Part shown: in pieces, positions 6,686 to 14,656 of the stretch
Numbering within the stretch: the stretch's first letter is position 1
How the letters are laid out: each line of letters begins with the position of its first letter
Origin: Epibacterium ulvae
GTDB taxonomy: Bacteria; Pseudomonadota; Alphaproteobacteria; Rhodobacterales; Rhodobacteraceae
Direction: 5' to 3'
Assembly: GCF_018678075.1 (NCBI RefSeq)
Contig: NZ_JAHHIR010000077.1
Coordinates: 1 to 51,374, forward strand
Length of the DNA: 51,374 nt
The notes under the pieces: generated by a model
What the model saw: only the letters and a program-made list of their open reading frames with translations
Told to the model about the DNA's origin: nothing
Database searches by the model: none
Position numbers and translations under genes: made by a program

Positions 6686-7744
6686 ATGGATCCTGAGATC
6701 CTTTTGCAATCAAAAAGTGAAGCCGCGCCGAGCGGCGAAAATCTGGAATACGATCCCGTCTTTGCCGAAATGGAATTGGCGGCCAAACCCGGCGAAGAGT
6801 CGGTGATGGGTGACGAGCGGATTGAGGCGAGTGATCCCGACTATCGCGAGGTCCGCACCAAGGCGGTTGAGGTTCTGGAGCAGAGCCACGAATTGCGTGC
6901 GGCCGTGTTCCTGGCGGATGCCATGTTGAACATCGATGGGCCCGAAGGCTTTGCTAAAGTGACCACCTATGTGCGGGGCTGTCTGGAGCAATTCTGGGAC
7001 AGCTGTCATCCCGAGCTGGATGAAGACGATGGCGATCCCACTATGCGGATCAACGCGGTGCAGGATCTGTGTGGTCAGCCCGATGGGATGGCGGGTCCAT
7101 CGCCGGTCTACCGGTCGCTGCGGCGGGTGCCCTTGACCAACAGCCGTGGTTTTGGCCGCTTTTCCCTGCGCGACATTGAGGTGGCCGAAGGGCTGTCTGC
7201 CGCGCCGAGCGATATGGAGAACCCGCCGGATACGGCAACAGTTGGTGCGGCCTTTCAGGACAGTGACGCCGAGGAGCTGGCTGGTTGGCTGGCGGCGTGG
7301 GAACAGGCCGAGGCGGACGTGCGCGCGATTTCGGCCGTGTTTGATGACAAGACACCGGGGCAGGGCCCCGAGCTGGATCCGCTGATCAAATTGCTGCGCA
7401 CGCTGTCTGCCAAGATGCGCGATCTGGGCGGGATGAGCGGTGCCGGTGATGCAGATGATGCGCCCGTTGCGGCGGATGATGCCCTAGCGACAGGCGGCGC
7501 TGTTGCTGCAGCCCCTGCGACGGCTGGCGTGCCCGGTGCGATCAATACCCCTGCGGATGTGTCCAACGCGTTGGACCGCATTATTGCCTATTATGACCGG
7601 GTTGAACCGTCCAGCCCGCTGCCGATCATGTTGCATCGTGCCAAACGATTGGTGGGCGCAGACTTTATGACGATCATGAAAGACATGGCGCCCGAGGGTG
7701 TCGACAATGTCAATCTGATCGGCGGTATCGAAGACGACGATTGA
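6686..7744 (+). CDS. tssA: TssA (ImpA) T6SS baseplate/sheath-cap protein
   Basis: A 352-residue TssA-type protein. The ImpA N-terminal domain is recognisable (SGENLEYDPVFAEMELAA, residues 20-37, and VRGCLEQFWDSCHPELDEDD, about 98-117, the hallmark W/CHP-like block). A Gly/Ala-rich linker with VAAAPATAGVPG follows (about 255-285). The short C-terminal domain (PADVSNALDRIIAYYDRVEP, SSPLPIMLHRAKRLVGADFM) is the type found in the short TssA class. TssA guides baseplate assembly and tail-tube/sheath polymerisation. The start at ATG 6686 is preferred over an upstream TTG at 6671 because the G-rich ribosome site lies between them. It is the first gene of the plus-strand T6SS operon. Confidence 0.92.
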   Translation: MDPEILLQSKSEAAPSGENLEYDPVFAEMELAAKPGEESVMGDERIEASDPDYREVRTKAVEVLEQSHELRAAVFLADAMLNIDGPEGFAKVTTYVRGCLEQFWDSCHPELDEDDGDPTMRINAVQDLCGQPDGMAGPSPVYRSLRRVPLTNSRGFGRFSLRDIEVAEGLSAAPSDMENPPDTATVGAAFQDSDAEELAGWLAAWEQAEADVRAISAVFDDKTPGQGPELDPLIKLLRTLSAKMRDLGGMSGAGDADDAPVAADDALATGGAVAAAPATAGVPGAINTPADVSNALDRIIAYYDRVEPSSPLPIMLHRAKRLVGADFMTIMKDMAPEGVDNVNLIGGIEDDD

Positions 7745-7759
7745 CCCAATTGGGAACAG

Positions 7760-7783
7760 GGCGATGGGCACGAACCCTTCGCC
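7760..7783 (+). other. intercistronic hairpin between tssA and tssB
   Basis: GGCGA (7760-7764) pairs with TCGCC (7779-7783) and GGG (7766-7768) with CCC (7775-7777) around the loop CACGAA, with one T-T mismatch. No T-run follows, so it is not a classical terminator. A 10-bp palindrome CCCAATTGGG (7745-7754) lies immediately upstream. It could mark an mRNA processing or stability site ahead of the highly expressed sheath genes. Confidence 0.5.
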
Positions 7784-7813
7784 TCTATCAGGTGACGAGT
7801 TAAGGAGAGCTAG

Positions 7814-8326
7814 ATGGCCGACAGTTCACAGAAGTTCATTGCCCGTAACAGGGCGCCACGGGTCCAGATTGAATATGATGTGGAGCTTTATGGCGCCGAG
7901 AAGAAGGTCCAACTGCCCTTTGTCATGGGGGTGATGAGCGATCTGGTCGGCAAATCCGAAGTCGAACAGCCTGCTGTTGCGGACCGGAAGTTCCTGGAAA
8001 TCGATGTAGACAACTTTGATGACCGGATGAAATCGATGGCGCCGCGCGCGGCTTTTGCCGTGCCCAACACCTTGACGGGTGAAGGCAATATGGCGGTCGA
8101 CATCACCTTTGAAAGCATGGATGATTTCAAACCTGCCGCTATCGCCGCCAAGGTCGAGCCGCTGCGCGAGTTGTTGGAAGCCCGCACCCAGCTGTCGAAC
8201 CTGATGACCTATATGGATGGTAAGACCGGTGCCGAGGATTTGATCTCAAAGATCATTCAGGATCCGAGCCTTTTGAAAACCCTTGCCGCGCAGTCCAAAC
8301 CGGGCAGCGATGAGAGCGAAGAATAA
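7814..8326 (+). CDS. tssB: TssB (VipA) small sheath subunit
   Basis: 170 residues, the usual length for TssB/VipA, which forms the contractile sheath as a heterodimer with TssC. Family features are RVQIEYDVELYGAEKKVQLP, the strand LPFVMGVMSDLVGKSEV, LEIDVDNFDDRM and the helix region KVEPLRELLEARTQLSNLM. The ribosome site TTAAGGAGAGC precedes ATG 7814. tssC follows after a short gap. The first 140 residues are closely matched by the N-terminus of the fusion protein encoded at 19252-22866, at both protein and DNA level, so the two are recent paralogues. Confidence 0.97.
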   Translation: MADSSQKFIARNRAPRVQIEYDVELYGAEKKVQLPFVMGVMSDLVGKSEVEQPAVADRKFLEIDVDNFDDRMKSMAPRAAFAVPNTLTGEGNMAVDITFESMDDFKPAAIAAKVEPLRELLEARTQLSNLMTYMDGKTGAEDLISKIIQDPSLLKTLAAQSKPGSDESEE

Positions 8327-8340
8327 GAAAGGAGCGGATG

Positions 8341-9837
8341 ATGGCTGAACAAGATCTCCAACAGGAAGCGGCCGCTGGCGAAGCGGCATTTGGTTCCAGC
8401 GAATTTGCAAACCTTCTGCAAAAGGAATTCCGCCCCAAGTCGGATCAGGCAAAAACGGCTGTTGAAAGCGCCGTCAAAACCCTTGCCGAACAGGCGCTGG
8501 CAAACACCGGGCTGATTTCGGACGACGCGCTGCGCTCGATCGAGAGCATTGTCGCCGAGATTGACAAGAAGCTGACGGAACAAGTGAACCAGATCCTCCA
8601 CAATGAGGAATTCCAGCAGCTCGAAAGCGCATGGCGCGGGTTGCACTACCTGGTGAACAACACCGAAACCGACGAGATGCTCAAGATCCGGGTGATGCCG
8701 ATCACCAAGAAAGAGCTGGGTAAAACGCTCAAGAAGTTCAAAGGCACCGCCTGGGACCAGTCCCCGATCTTCAAGAAGCTTTATACCGAAGAATTCAGCC
8801 AATTGGGTGGTGAGCCCTATGGCTCGCTGGTGGCGGACTTCCATTTTGACCATTCCCCGCCAGACATCGAACTGCTGGGTGAGATGTCCAAGATCGCAGC
8901 CGCAACCCATGCGCCGCTGATAACGGGTGCGAAACCAACCCTGTTCCAGATGGACAGCTGGGCGGAATTGTCGAACCCGCGCGATCTGACCAAGATCTTC
9001 CAGACCCCGGAATACGCCGCTTGGCGCTCCTTGCGGGACAGCGAAGATGCGAAATACGTCGGCCTTGCGATGCCGCGTTTCCTCGGACGTCTGCCTTATG
9101 GCTCCAAAACCGACCCGGTTGAGGAATTCGCCTTTGAGGAAGACACCGCAGGTGCGGGCAGCGAGAAATATGGCTGGGTCAATGCGGCCTATGGCATGGC
9201 GGTGAACATCACCCGTTCGTTCAAAATGTACGGCTGGTGCTCGCGGATCCGCGGTGTTGAAAGCGGCGGTACGCTGGAGGATCTGCCATCGCATACCTTC
9301 CCGACCACCGATGGTGGCGTGGACCAGAAATGCCCGACCGAGATCGCGATTGACGACCGTCGCGAAGCGGAACTGGCGAAAAACGGTATGATGCCGCTGA
9401 TCCACCGCAAGAACACCGATGTGGCAACATTCATGGGCGCGCAGTCTTTGCACAAGCCTGCCGAATATGACGATCCGGATGCAACCGCCAACGCAAACCT
9501 GGGCGCCCGTCTGCCCTATCTGTTCGCGACCTGCCGGTTTGCCCATTACCTGAAATGTATGGTGCGCGACAAAGTCGGCTCCTTCAAGAGCCGTCAGGAT
9601 ATGGAAAACTGGCTGCAGGAATGGATCAACAACTACGTGGATTTCAACGCTGACATTTCGTCAGAGTCTGAAAAGGCGCGCAAACCACTGGCTGCGGCAG
9701 AAGTGGTTGTGGAAGAGGTCGAAGGCAACCCGGGCTACTACAGCTCCAAGTTCTTCCTGCGTCCCCATTACCAGCTGGAGGGACTGTCGATTTCGCTCCG
9801 CCTGGTATCCAAATTGCCTTCAGAAAAGGGAGGTTAA
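8341..9837 (+). CDS. tssC: TssC (VipB) large sheath subunit
   Basis: A 498-residue TssC/VipB sheath protein of normal length. Recognisable blocks are NEEFQQLESAWRGLHYLV, LVADFHFDHSPPDIELLGEM, AMPRFLGRLPYGSKTDPVEE and the C-terminal YYSSKFFLRPHYQLEGLSIS, the last forming the handshake strands that link sheath subunits. ATG 8341 is chosen over ATG 8338 because the AAGGAG ribosome site at 8329-8334 is better spaced for it. It lies between tssB and hcp. A shortened TssC domain occurs again in the fusion protein downstream. Confidence 0.97.
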   Translation: MAEQDLQQEAAAGEAAFGSSEFANLLQKEFRPKSDQAKTAVESAVKTLAEQALANTGLISDDALRSIESIVAEIDKKLTEQVNQILHNEEFQQLESAWRGLHYLVNNTETDEMLKIRVMPITKKELGKTLKKFKGTAWDQSPIFKKLYTEEFSQLGGEPYGSLVADFHFDHSPPDIELLGEMSKIAAATHAPLITGAKPTLFQMDSWAELSNPRDLTKIFQTPEYAAWRSLRDSEDAKYVGLAMPRFLGRLPYGSKTDPVEEFAFEEDTAGAGSEKYGWVNAAYGMAVNITRSFKMYGWCSRIRGVESGGTLEDLPSHTFPTTDGGVDQKCPTEIAIDDRREAELAKNGMMPLIHRKNTDVATFMGAQSLHKPAEYDDPDATANANLGARLPYLFATCRFAHYLKCMVRDKVGSFKSRQDMENWLQEWINNYVDFNADISSESEKARKPLAAAEVVVEEVEGNPGYYSSKFFLRPHYQLEGLSISLRLVSKLPSEKGG

Positions 9838-9904
9838 CATTTCACAAATCACCCTTGGTTCTCAACGCACGTAAACGGTTACTGATTTTTGAAAGGACAG
9901 CACA

Positions 9905-10408
9905 ATGGCTGCGAATATGTTTATCGAGATCTCCGACATCGAAGGGGATTCGATGGAGCAAAAACACGAAAAGTGGATTGTTATTGAATCGGCGAGCTGG
10001 AACGTTGAACGCTCCGTCGAGATGAGCGATCTGGGGTCTACCCAGCGTATGCACGCCAACTCCAACTTTGGTAAGGTTGAGCTGACGTCGCAGATGGGCA
10101 AAGCCTCCAACGAGATCGCCAAATCGGTGGCCAACGGCACAATTCGTCCTGAAATCACCATGCACTGGTGCCGCTCGGGTGACGCACAGGCCGATGGTCT
10201 GCTGGAATATTCCGTTTGGAAGTTCAAGGAAGTGGTGATCGACAGCTATTCCCTGTCCTCCAGCGCGGATGGCATCCCGGAAGAGACCTGGTCGCTGGCC
10301 TATGCCGCGATTGAGCACACGTATAAGTCCACCAACCAAAAGACCGGTAAGCTGGAAAGCCCAGTGGTCTTTAAGTGGAACGTACAAAAAGGCAAGTTCG
10401 AGTACTGA
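9905..10408 (+). CDS. hcp: Hcp (TssD) tail-tube protein
   Basis: A 167-residue Hcp-family protein, the hexameric ring that stacks into the inner tube and is secreted. Characteristic blocks are MFIEISDIEGDSMEQKHEKW, IVIESASWNVER, NGTIRPEITMHWCRSG and VVIDSYSLSSSADGIPEETW, ending with VVFKWNVQKGKFEY. The ribosome site GAAAGGA is well placed for ATG 9905. A 67-bp leader separates it from tssC, and a strong hairpin follows at 10422-10446, as expected for a gene expressed above its neighbours. Confidence 0.96.
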   Translation: MAANMFIEISDIEGDSMEQKHEKWIVIESASWNVERSVEMSDLGSTQRMHANSNFGKVELTSQMGKASNEIAKSVANGTIRPEITMHWCRSGDAQADGLLEYSVWKFKEVVIDSYSLSSSADGIPEETWSLAYAAIEHTYKSTNQKTGKLESPVVFKWNVQKGKFEY

Positions 10409-10421
10409 TCCGGACTATTTC

Positions 10422-10446
10422 ATGCCCCGCATCGATTGCGGGGCAT
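10422..10446 (+). other. strong hairpin after hcp (attenuator or mRNA 3'-end stabiliser)
   Basis: ATGCCCCGCA (10422-10431) is a perfect inverted repeat of TGCGGGGCAT (10437-10446) around the 5-base loop TCGAT. No T-run follows, so complete termination is unlikely. It more probably reduces read-through into tagJ or protects the hcp message from 3' decay. Confidence 0.65.
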
Positions 10447-10479
10447 GGCCCAAGTAACCAGTATCCCCGGAGCCGTGCC

Positions 10480-11283
10480 ATGACCGCCGAAGACTATCTC
10501 AAAGCGGGCGATCCCGTAAAAGCGCTGGCTGCGTTGCAAGACAGTGTGCGCAAGGATCCGTCCAATCCAAAGCTGCGGATCTTTCTGTTTCAGCTGCTGT
10601 GTGTCCTGGGAGATTGGAAACGGGCGATTGCCCAGTTGAAATTAAGCGCGGAACTGGACGAAAGCGCCACCATGATGGCGCAGACCTACCGCGAAGCGAT
10701 TATCTGCGAAGTTTACCGTGACAAAGTGTTTGCCGGTGAAAAGGACCCTTTGATCCTGGGCGAGCCCGAGCCGTGGCTGGCGCATCTGATCGAGGCGCAG
10801 AAACATCTGGGCGCCGGTCGCGTCGAAGAGGCGGCGACATTGCGCGCCAAAGCGTTCGACCAAGCCCCCAGCAGCAGCGGGGCGCTGAATGGTGTGTCCT
10901 TTCAATGGGTTGCCGACGCCGATGTGCGGCTTGGCCCGGTGTTGGAAGTGCTGATCAATGGGAAATATTACTGGCTGCCGTTCGCCCAGATCCAAAGCCT
11001 TGAGATCGAAGAGCCAAGCGATCTGCGCGACACCGTTTGGATGGCGGGTGTCTTGACGCTGGTCAATGGCGGTGAGCTGGCGGCCTTGATCCCGACGCGG
11101 TATCCGGGCTCTGCCCAGGGCGACGCGGCGACCAAAATGGCCCGCGCCACCCAGTGGCAGGATTTGGGCCATGACACATTTGTCGGGCTGGGCCAGCGGT
11201 TGTTGGCGACCGATCAAAGCGATGTGGCCCTGATGGATGTGCGGTCGCTGGTGATGGCGGGAGATGCCGACACAGATGGTTGA
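10480..11283 (+). CDS. tagJ: TagJ/ImpE T6SS accessory protein
   Basis: A 267-residue ImpE/SciE-family protein (TagJ, HsiE). The N-terminal half has TPR-like helices (AEDYLKAGDPVKALAALQDS, KLRIFLFQLLCVLGDWKRAI). The C-terminal half carries the ImpE signature WVADADVRLGPVLEVLINGK and YYWLPFAQIQSLEIEEPSDL. In Pseudomonas the homologue binds the N-terminus of TssB and is associated with a subset of T6SS. The start at ATG 10480 follows a CCGGAG ribosome site. Its end overlaps the start of tssE. Confidence 0.9.
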   Translation: MTAEDYLKAGDPVKALAALQDSVRKDPSNPKLRIFLFQLLCVLGDWKRAIAQLKLSAELDESATMMAQTYREAIICEVYRDKVFAGEKDPLILGEPEPWLAHLIEAQKHLGAGRVEEAATLRAKAFDQAPSSSGALNGVSFQWVADADVRLGPVLEVLINGKYYWLPFAQIQSLEIEEPSDLRDTVWMAGVLTLVNGGELAALIPTRYPGSAQGDAATKMARATQWQDLGHDTFVGLGQRLLATDQSDVALMDVRSLVMAGDADTDG

Positions 11284-11773
11284 CAAGTCTCTTGCGGAAC
11301 GGCTGCAACCCTCCCTTTTGGATCGGTTGACCGACAACGATCCCGGAAATCGAAAAGAAGCGCGCGACAGTCGGGTGATCGACCTGCACCGGTTGCGGAT
11401 GATCATCCAACGGGATCTGTCGTGGCTCTTGAACACGCAAAACGCCGAATGCCATTTTGATGCGGAACGGTTTCCCCGTGCGGCGGCCTCGGTTTTGAAT
11501 TTCGGCCTGTCGGAGGTTTCGGGAAAATACACCGGCAGCGAACGCGCCGAGGCGATCCGCCTGTCGATTGAAAACGCGATTTCCCAGTTTGAGCCGCGCA
11601 TTATCGAAGGTTCGGTCGACGTGCAGCTGAGCGAGGGGACCGATGCGGCTGATATGACCGTCGGTCTGGATATTCGCGCCGATATGTGGGCGCAACCGAT
11701 GCCGTTGGAGCTGTATTTGCGCAGCAAGGTCGACCTGACAACCGGCGAAGTCGACGTGGATCGGGGGGGCTGA
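11276..11773 (+). CDS. tssE: TssE baseplate protein (gp25-like)
   Basis: A 165-residue gp25/lysozyme-like baseplate protein that links the sheath to the wedge. Recognisable parts are LQPSLLDRLTD near the N-terminus, SRVIDLHRLRMIIQRDLSWL, LNFGLSEVSGKYT and the C-terminal beta strands (MPLELYLRSKVDLTTGEVDV). ATG 11276 overlaps the tagJ stop by 8 bases; ATG 11264 is an alternative four codons upstream, but it abuts the GGGAG ribosome site. tssF follows within 4 bases. Confidence 0.92.
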   Translation: MVDKSLAERLQPSLLDRLTDNDPGNRKEARDSRVIDLHRLRMIIQRDLSWLLNTQNAECHFDAERFPRAAASVLNFGLSEVSGKYTGSERAEAIRLSIENAISQFEPRIIEGSVDVQLSEGTDAADMTVGLDIRADMWAQPMPLELYLRSKVDLTTGEVDVDRGG

Positions 11774-11776
11774 TCC

Positions 11777-13654
11777 TTGGACACGCGACTGCTGGAGCAT
11801 TACGAATCTGAACTGACCTTCCTGCGCGATATGGGGGCGGAGTTTGCCTCTGCCTATCCCAAAATCGCCGCCCGTCTGGGCATGGAAGGGGTCGAGGTTC
11901 TGGACCCCTATGTGGAGCGCCTGTTGGAGGGCGTGGCCTTTTTGTCGGCGCGAGTGCAGCTCGAATTGGAGCTGCAATATCCCAATTTCACCTCTAACCT
12001 GCTTGAGATCATCTACCCGCATTATCTGGCGCCAACACCGTCGATGATGATTGCGGCCTTTGAACCGGACAAGGCGAATTCGGCTGTAAAATCAGGGTTT
12101 AAACTGCCTCGTGGCTCTGTGCTGCGCTCGCGTCTGACCGACGGGGCGCAGACCGCCTGCGAGTTTCGCACCGCTGCAGACACCGTGATGTGGCCGATCG
12201 AGATCACTGAGGCGCAATATATCAGTGGTCGCGGTGATCTGGTGGCAGCCGGAGTGGCCGCCAATGTTGATGCGCGCGCCGGTATTCGCCTGCGTCTGAA
12301 ACGCAGTGACGGGGAGCCGATCCGCGATCTGGACATGGATCGTTTGACGCTGTTTTTGTCCAGCGGGGCGGGCAACAGCTGGCCGTTGCTGGAACTTCTG
12401 TGCACTCAGGTGCAGGGGATCACCGCCAAATCCACCAACCGGCGGTCTGATTGGACCCACCGGGTGAGCGAGGGCAAAGTTGTCCAACGAGGCTTCAGCC
12501 CGGAAGAGGCGCTGTTGCCGCTGCCGCGCCGGGTGTTTGATGGCTACCGTTTGCTGCAAGAGTTCTTTGCCATGCCCGAACGCTTCCGTTTTGTGGAGCT
12601 TCAGGGGCTGCGGGAGGCTTTGACGCGTGCAGAAGGCGCCGAGGTCGATATCTACATTCTGCTGCGCGACGGGATGAACGCGGTGGCTCCTTTGGTTGTG
12701 CCCGAGACCTTTATGTTGAATGCCGTGCCTGCGGTGAACCTGTTTGAAAAACGCTGTGACCGGGTGCGCGTCACCCCGACCGAGACCGAACACCACGTGG
12801 TGCCAAACCGCACGGCGGGGCTGGATTTCGAGCTCTATGCGTTGAAATCGGTCACCGGGATCAGCGCGGCCGGTGCGGATGACGTGGAGTTCCGCCCGTT
12901 CTATTCCGCCGATGATTTCACCGCCGCTGGTGAAACCCACCCAGCCTATTACGCGATCAAACGCCGGATGCGGCAACGGTCCGAAAAAGAACGTCTGCGC
13001 GGGGTGCGCAGTTCCTATCTGGGTTCTGAGGTCTACCTGTCGTTGGTGGATCGCGCGCAGGCGCCCTATAGTGCGAAGCTGGAGCAATTGGCGGTCACGG
13101 CGCTGTGTACCAACCGCGATTTGCCGATGTTGCTGGCCACGGGTGATGCGGATGTGTTCCATCTGCCCGAAGGGGGTCCGATCAAGAAAATCACCTTGCC
13201 GGTGTCTCCCACGCGTCCACATCCGACGCTGGCCCAAGGCGACACCGCGTGGCGGCTGATCTCACATCTCAGCCTCAACTACGCGTCGATTGCGCAGACG
13301 GACCGTGGCCAATCCGCCGAAGCCTTGCGGGAGTTGATTGGTCTGTATGCGCCGCTTGGCAATCGGGTGACCGAGAAACAGCTGGAAGGGATCCTCTCTG
13401 TCAGCTCGCGGCCCATCGTGCGCCGGATGAGTGACCAGATCCTGTCGACAGCCGTGCGCGGGATCGAGATTACGCTGGGGTTCGATGAGAGTTTCTTTGA
13501 GGGATCAAATATTTATGCCCTGGGGGCCGTGCTGGAACGGTTCTTCCGCGGCTATGCCACGATCAACAGTTTTACTGAAACAGTCCTAAAAACCGAAAAA
13601 CGGGGGGAGATTGCCCGATGGCGTCCGACGGTGGGCCTCGGCCGGATGATCTAG
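11777..13654 (+). CDS. tssF: TssF baseplate protein
   Basis: A 625-residue TssF (VasA/ImpG) baseplate wedge protein of normal length. The N-terminus LLEHYESELTFLRDMGAEFA and SAYPKIAARLGME is the family signature. The segment VERLLEGVAFLSARVQLELE and the block NLLEIIYPHYLAPTPSMMIA follow. It begins with TTG at 11777 after the run GGGGGGCTGATCC, the only start that keeps the conserved N-terminus. It overlaps tssG by 37 bases. Confidence 0.95.
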   Translation: MDTRLLEHYESELTFLRDMGAEFASAYPKIAARLGMEGVEVLDPYVERLLEGVAFLSARVQLELELQYPNFTSNLLEIIYPHYLAPTPSMMIAAFEPDKANSAVKSGFKLPRGSVLRSRLTDGAQTACEFRTAADTVMWPIEITEAQYISGRGDLVAAGVAANVDARAGIRLRLKRSDGEPIRDLDMDRLTLFLSSGAGNSWPLLELLCTQVQGITAKSTNRRSDWTHRVSEGKVVQRGFSPEEALLPLPRRVFDGYRLLQEFFAMPERFRFVELQGLREALTRAEGAEVDIYILLRDGMNAVAPLVVPETFMLNAVPAVNLFEKRCDRVRVTPTETEHHVVPNRTAGLDFELYALKSVTGISAAGADDVEFRPFYSADDFTAAGETHPAYYAIKRRMRQRSEKERLRGVRSSYLGSEVYLSLVDRAQAPYSAKLEQLAVTALCTNRDLPMLLATGDADVFHLPEGGPIKKITLPVSPTRPHPTLAQGDTAWRLISHLSLNYASIAQTDRGQSAEALRELIGLYAPLGNRVTEKQLEGILSVSSRPIVRRMSDQILSTAVRGIEITLGFDESFFEGSNIYALGAVLERFFRGYATINSFTETVLKTEKRGEIARWRPTVGLGRMI

Positions 13655-14643
13655 GCCTTTACGGCCGTCTGGCGGCTGATCCAAAGGCACATCATATCTT
13701 TCAGGCGTTGCGCATTCTTGAAGCGCATAACGCCGACGCGCCGCGTTTGGGCGAAAGCCGCCGTCCCCGCCAGGATGCGGTGCGTTTGGGGCAGGAGGCC
13801 GAGCTGGCCTTTCCGCCGACGACCATTGCCGATTTCAAACCGGGAGGTGGCGGGGCACCGGCTCAGTTGACGAACCGTTTCTTTGGCCTGTTTGGGCCCC
13901 AGGGGCCGCTGCCGCTGCACCTGACCGGGTATGCGCGTGATCGCAAACGTAACCACCGCGACGGGGCCATGGTGGCGTTCGCCGATATGTTGACGCATCG
14001 GTTGATGGGTCTGTTGTACCGGGCCTGGTCGCAAGGGGCGCTCGCCAATAGTTTTGACCGTGATGATGACCAGATGGCGCGCCGCATCGCCTCGGCCTGC
14101 GGATATAACGCCGATGCGCTGTCGGACCGTGATGATATGCCGGATCTGGCGCGGTTGCATTTTTCGGGGCTGTTGTCCCAGGGCGCGCGCAATCCGGAAG
14201 GGTTGGAGACCATCCTGGAAGAATTCCTGGGCGTGCCGGTCACGCTTGAGGAATTTGTCGGCAGCTGGCTGCATCTGGAACCGGATGATCTGTGGCAATT
14301 GGGGCGCGGCACGTTGGGCCAGACCACAAATGTGGGTCAAAAGGTCTGGAGCCGCAGTTCTAAATTCCGCTTGCGGATCGGACCCTTGTCGCTGGCCGAT
14401 TACGAACGTCTGCTGCCCGGTGGTGACTCGATGGGCCGGCTGCGCGCCATTGTGCGCACTTATATCGGGGATCAGCTGGATTGGGACGTGAACCTTATCT
14501 TGGCGGGCGATGCTGTCCCGCGCAGCCAATTGGGTGGCAGCACCCGGTTGGGACACACCAGCTGGATCCGATCGCGTCCCGATCCGGACGTCGACCAGCC
14601 GGATGTAGATGATTTGTATTTGTACCCTGGCACAGCTCAGTGA
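13618..14643 (+). CDS. tssG: TssG baseplate protein
   Basis: A 341-residue TssG (VasB/ImpH) baseplate protein. Family features include FQALRILEAHN, LGQEAELAFPPTTIADFKPG, TNRFFGLFGPQGPLPLHLTG, LMGLLYRAWSQGA and LQWDVN-like QLDWDVNLILAGDAV near the C-terminus. The start ATG 13618 lies inside the end of tssF, behind GGGGGGAG, so translation is likely coupled. TssG forms the wedge with TssE, TssF and TssK. tssH begins 13 bases after its stop. Confidence 0.95.
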   Translation: MASDGGPRPDDLGLYGRLAADPKAHHIFQALRILEAHNADAPRLGESRRPRQDAVRLGQEAELAFPPTTIADFKPGGGGAPAQLTNRFFGLFGPQGPLPLHLTGYARDRKRNHRDGAMVAFADMLTHRLMGLLYRAWSQGALANSFDRDDDQMARRIASACGYNADALSDRDDMPDLARLHFSGLLSQGARNPEGLETILEEFLGVPVTLEEFVGSWLHLEPDDLWQLGRGTLGQTTNVGQKVWSRSSKFRLRIGPLSLADYERLLPGGDSMGRLRAIVRTYIGDQLDWDVNLILAGDAVPRSQLGGSTRLGHTSWIRSRPDPDVDQPDVDDLYLYPGTAQ

Positions 14644-14656
14644 GGAGTAACGAGTT

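Noticed and set aside
8257-9546. Open frame of 429 codons on the minus strand opposite tssC
   Set aside because: It lies fully antisense to a clear tssC gene and encodes no recognisable protein.
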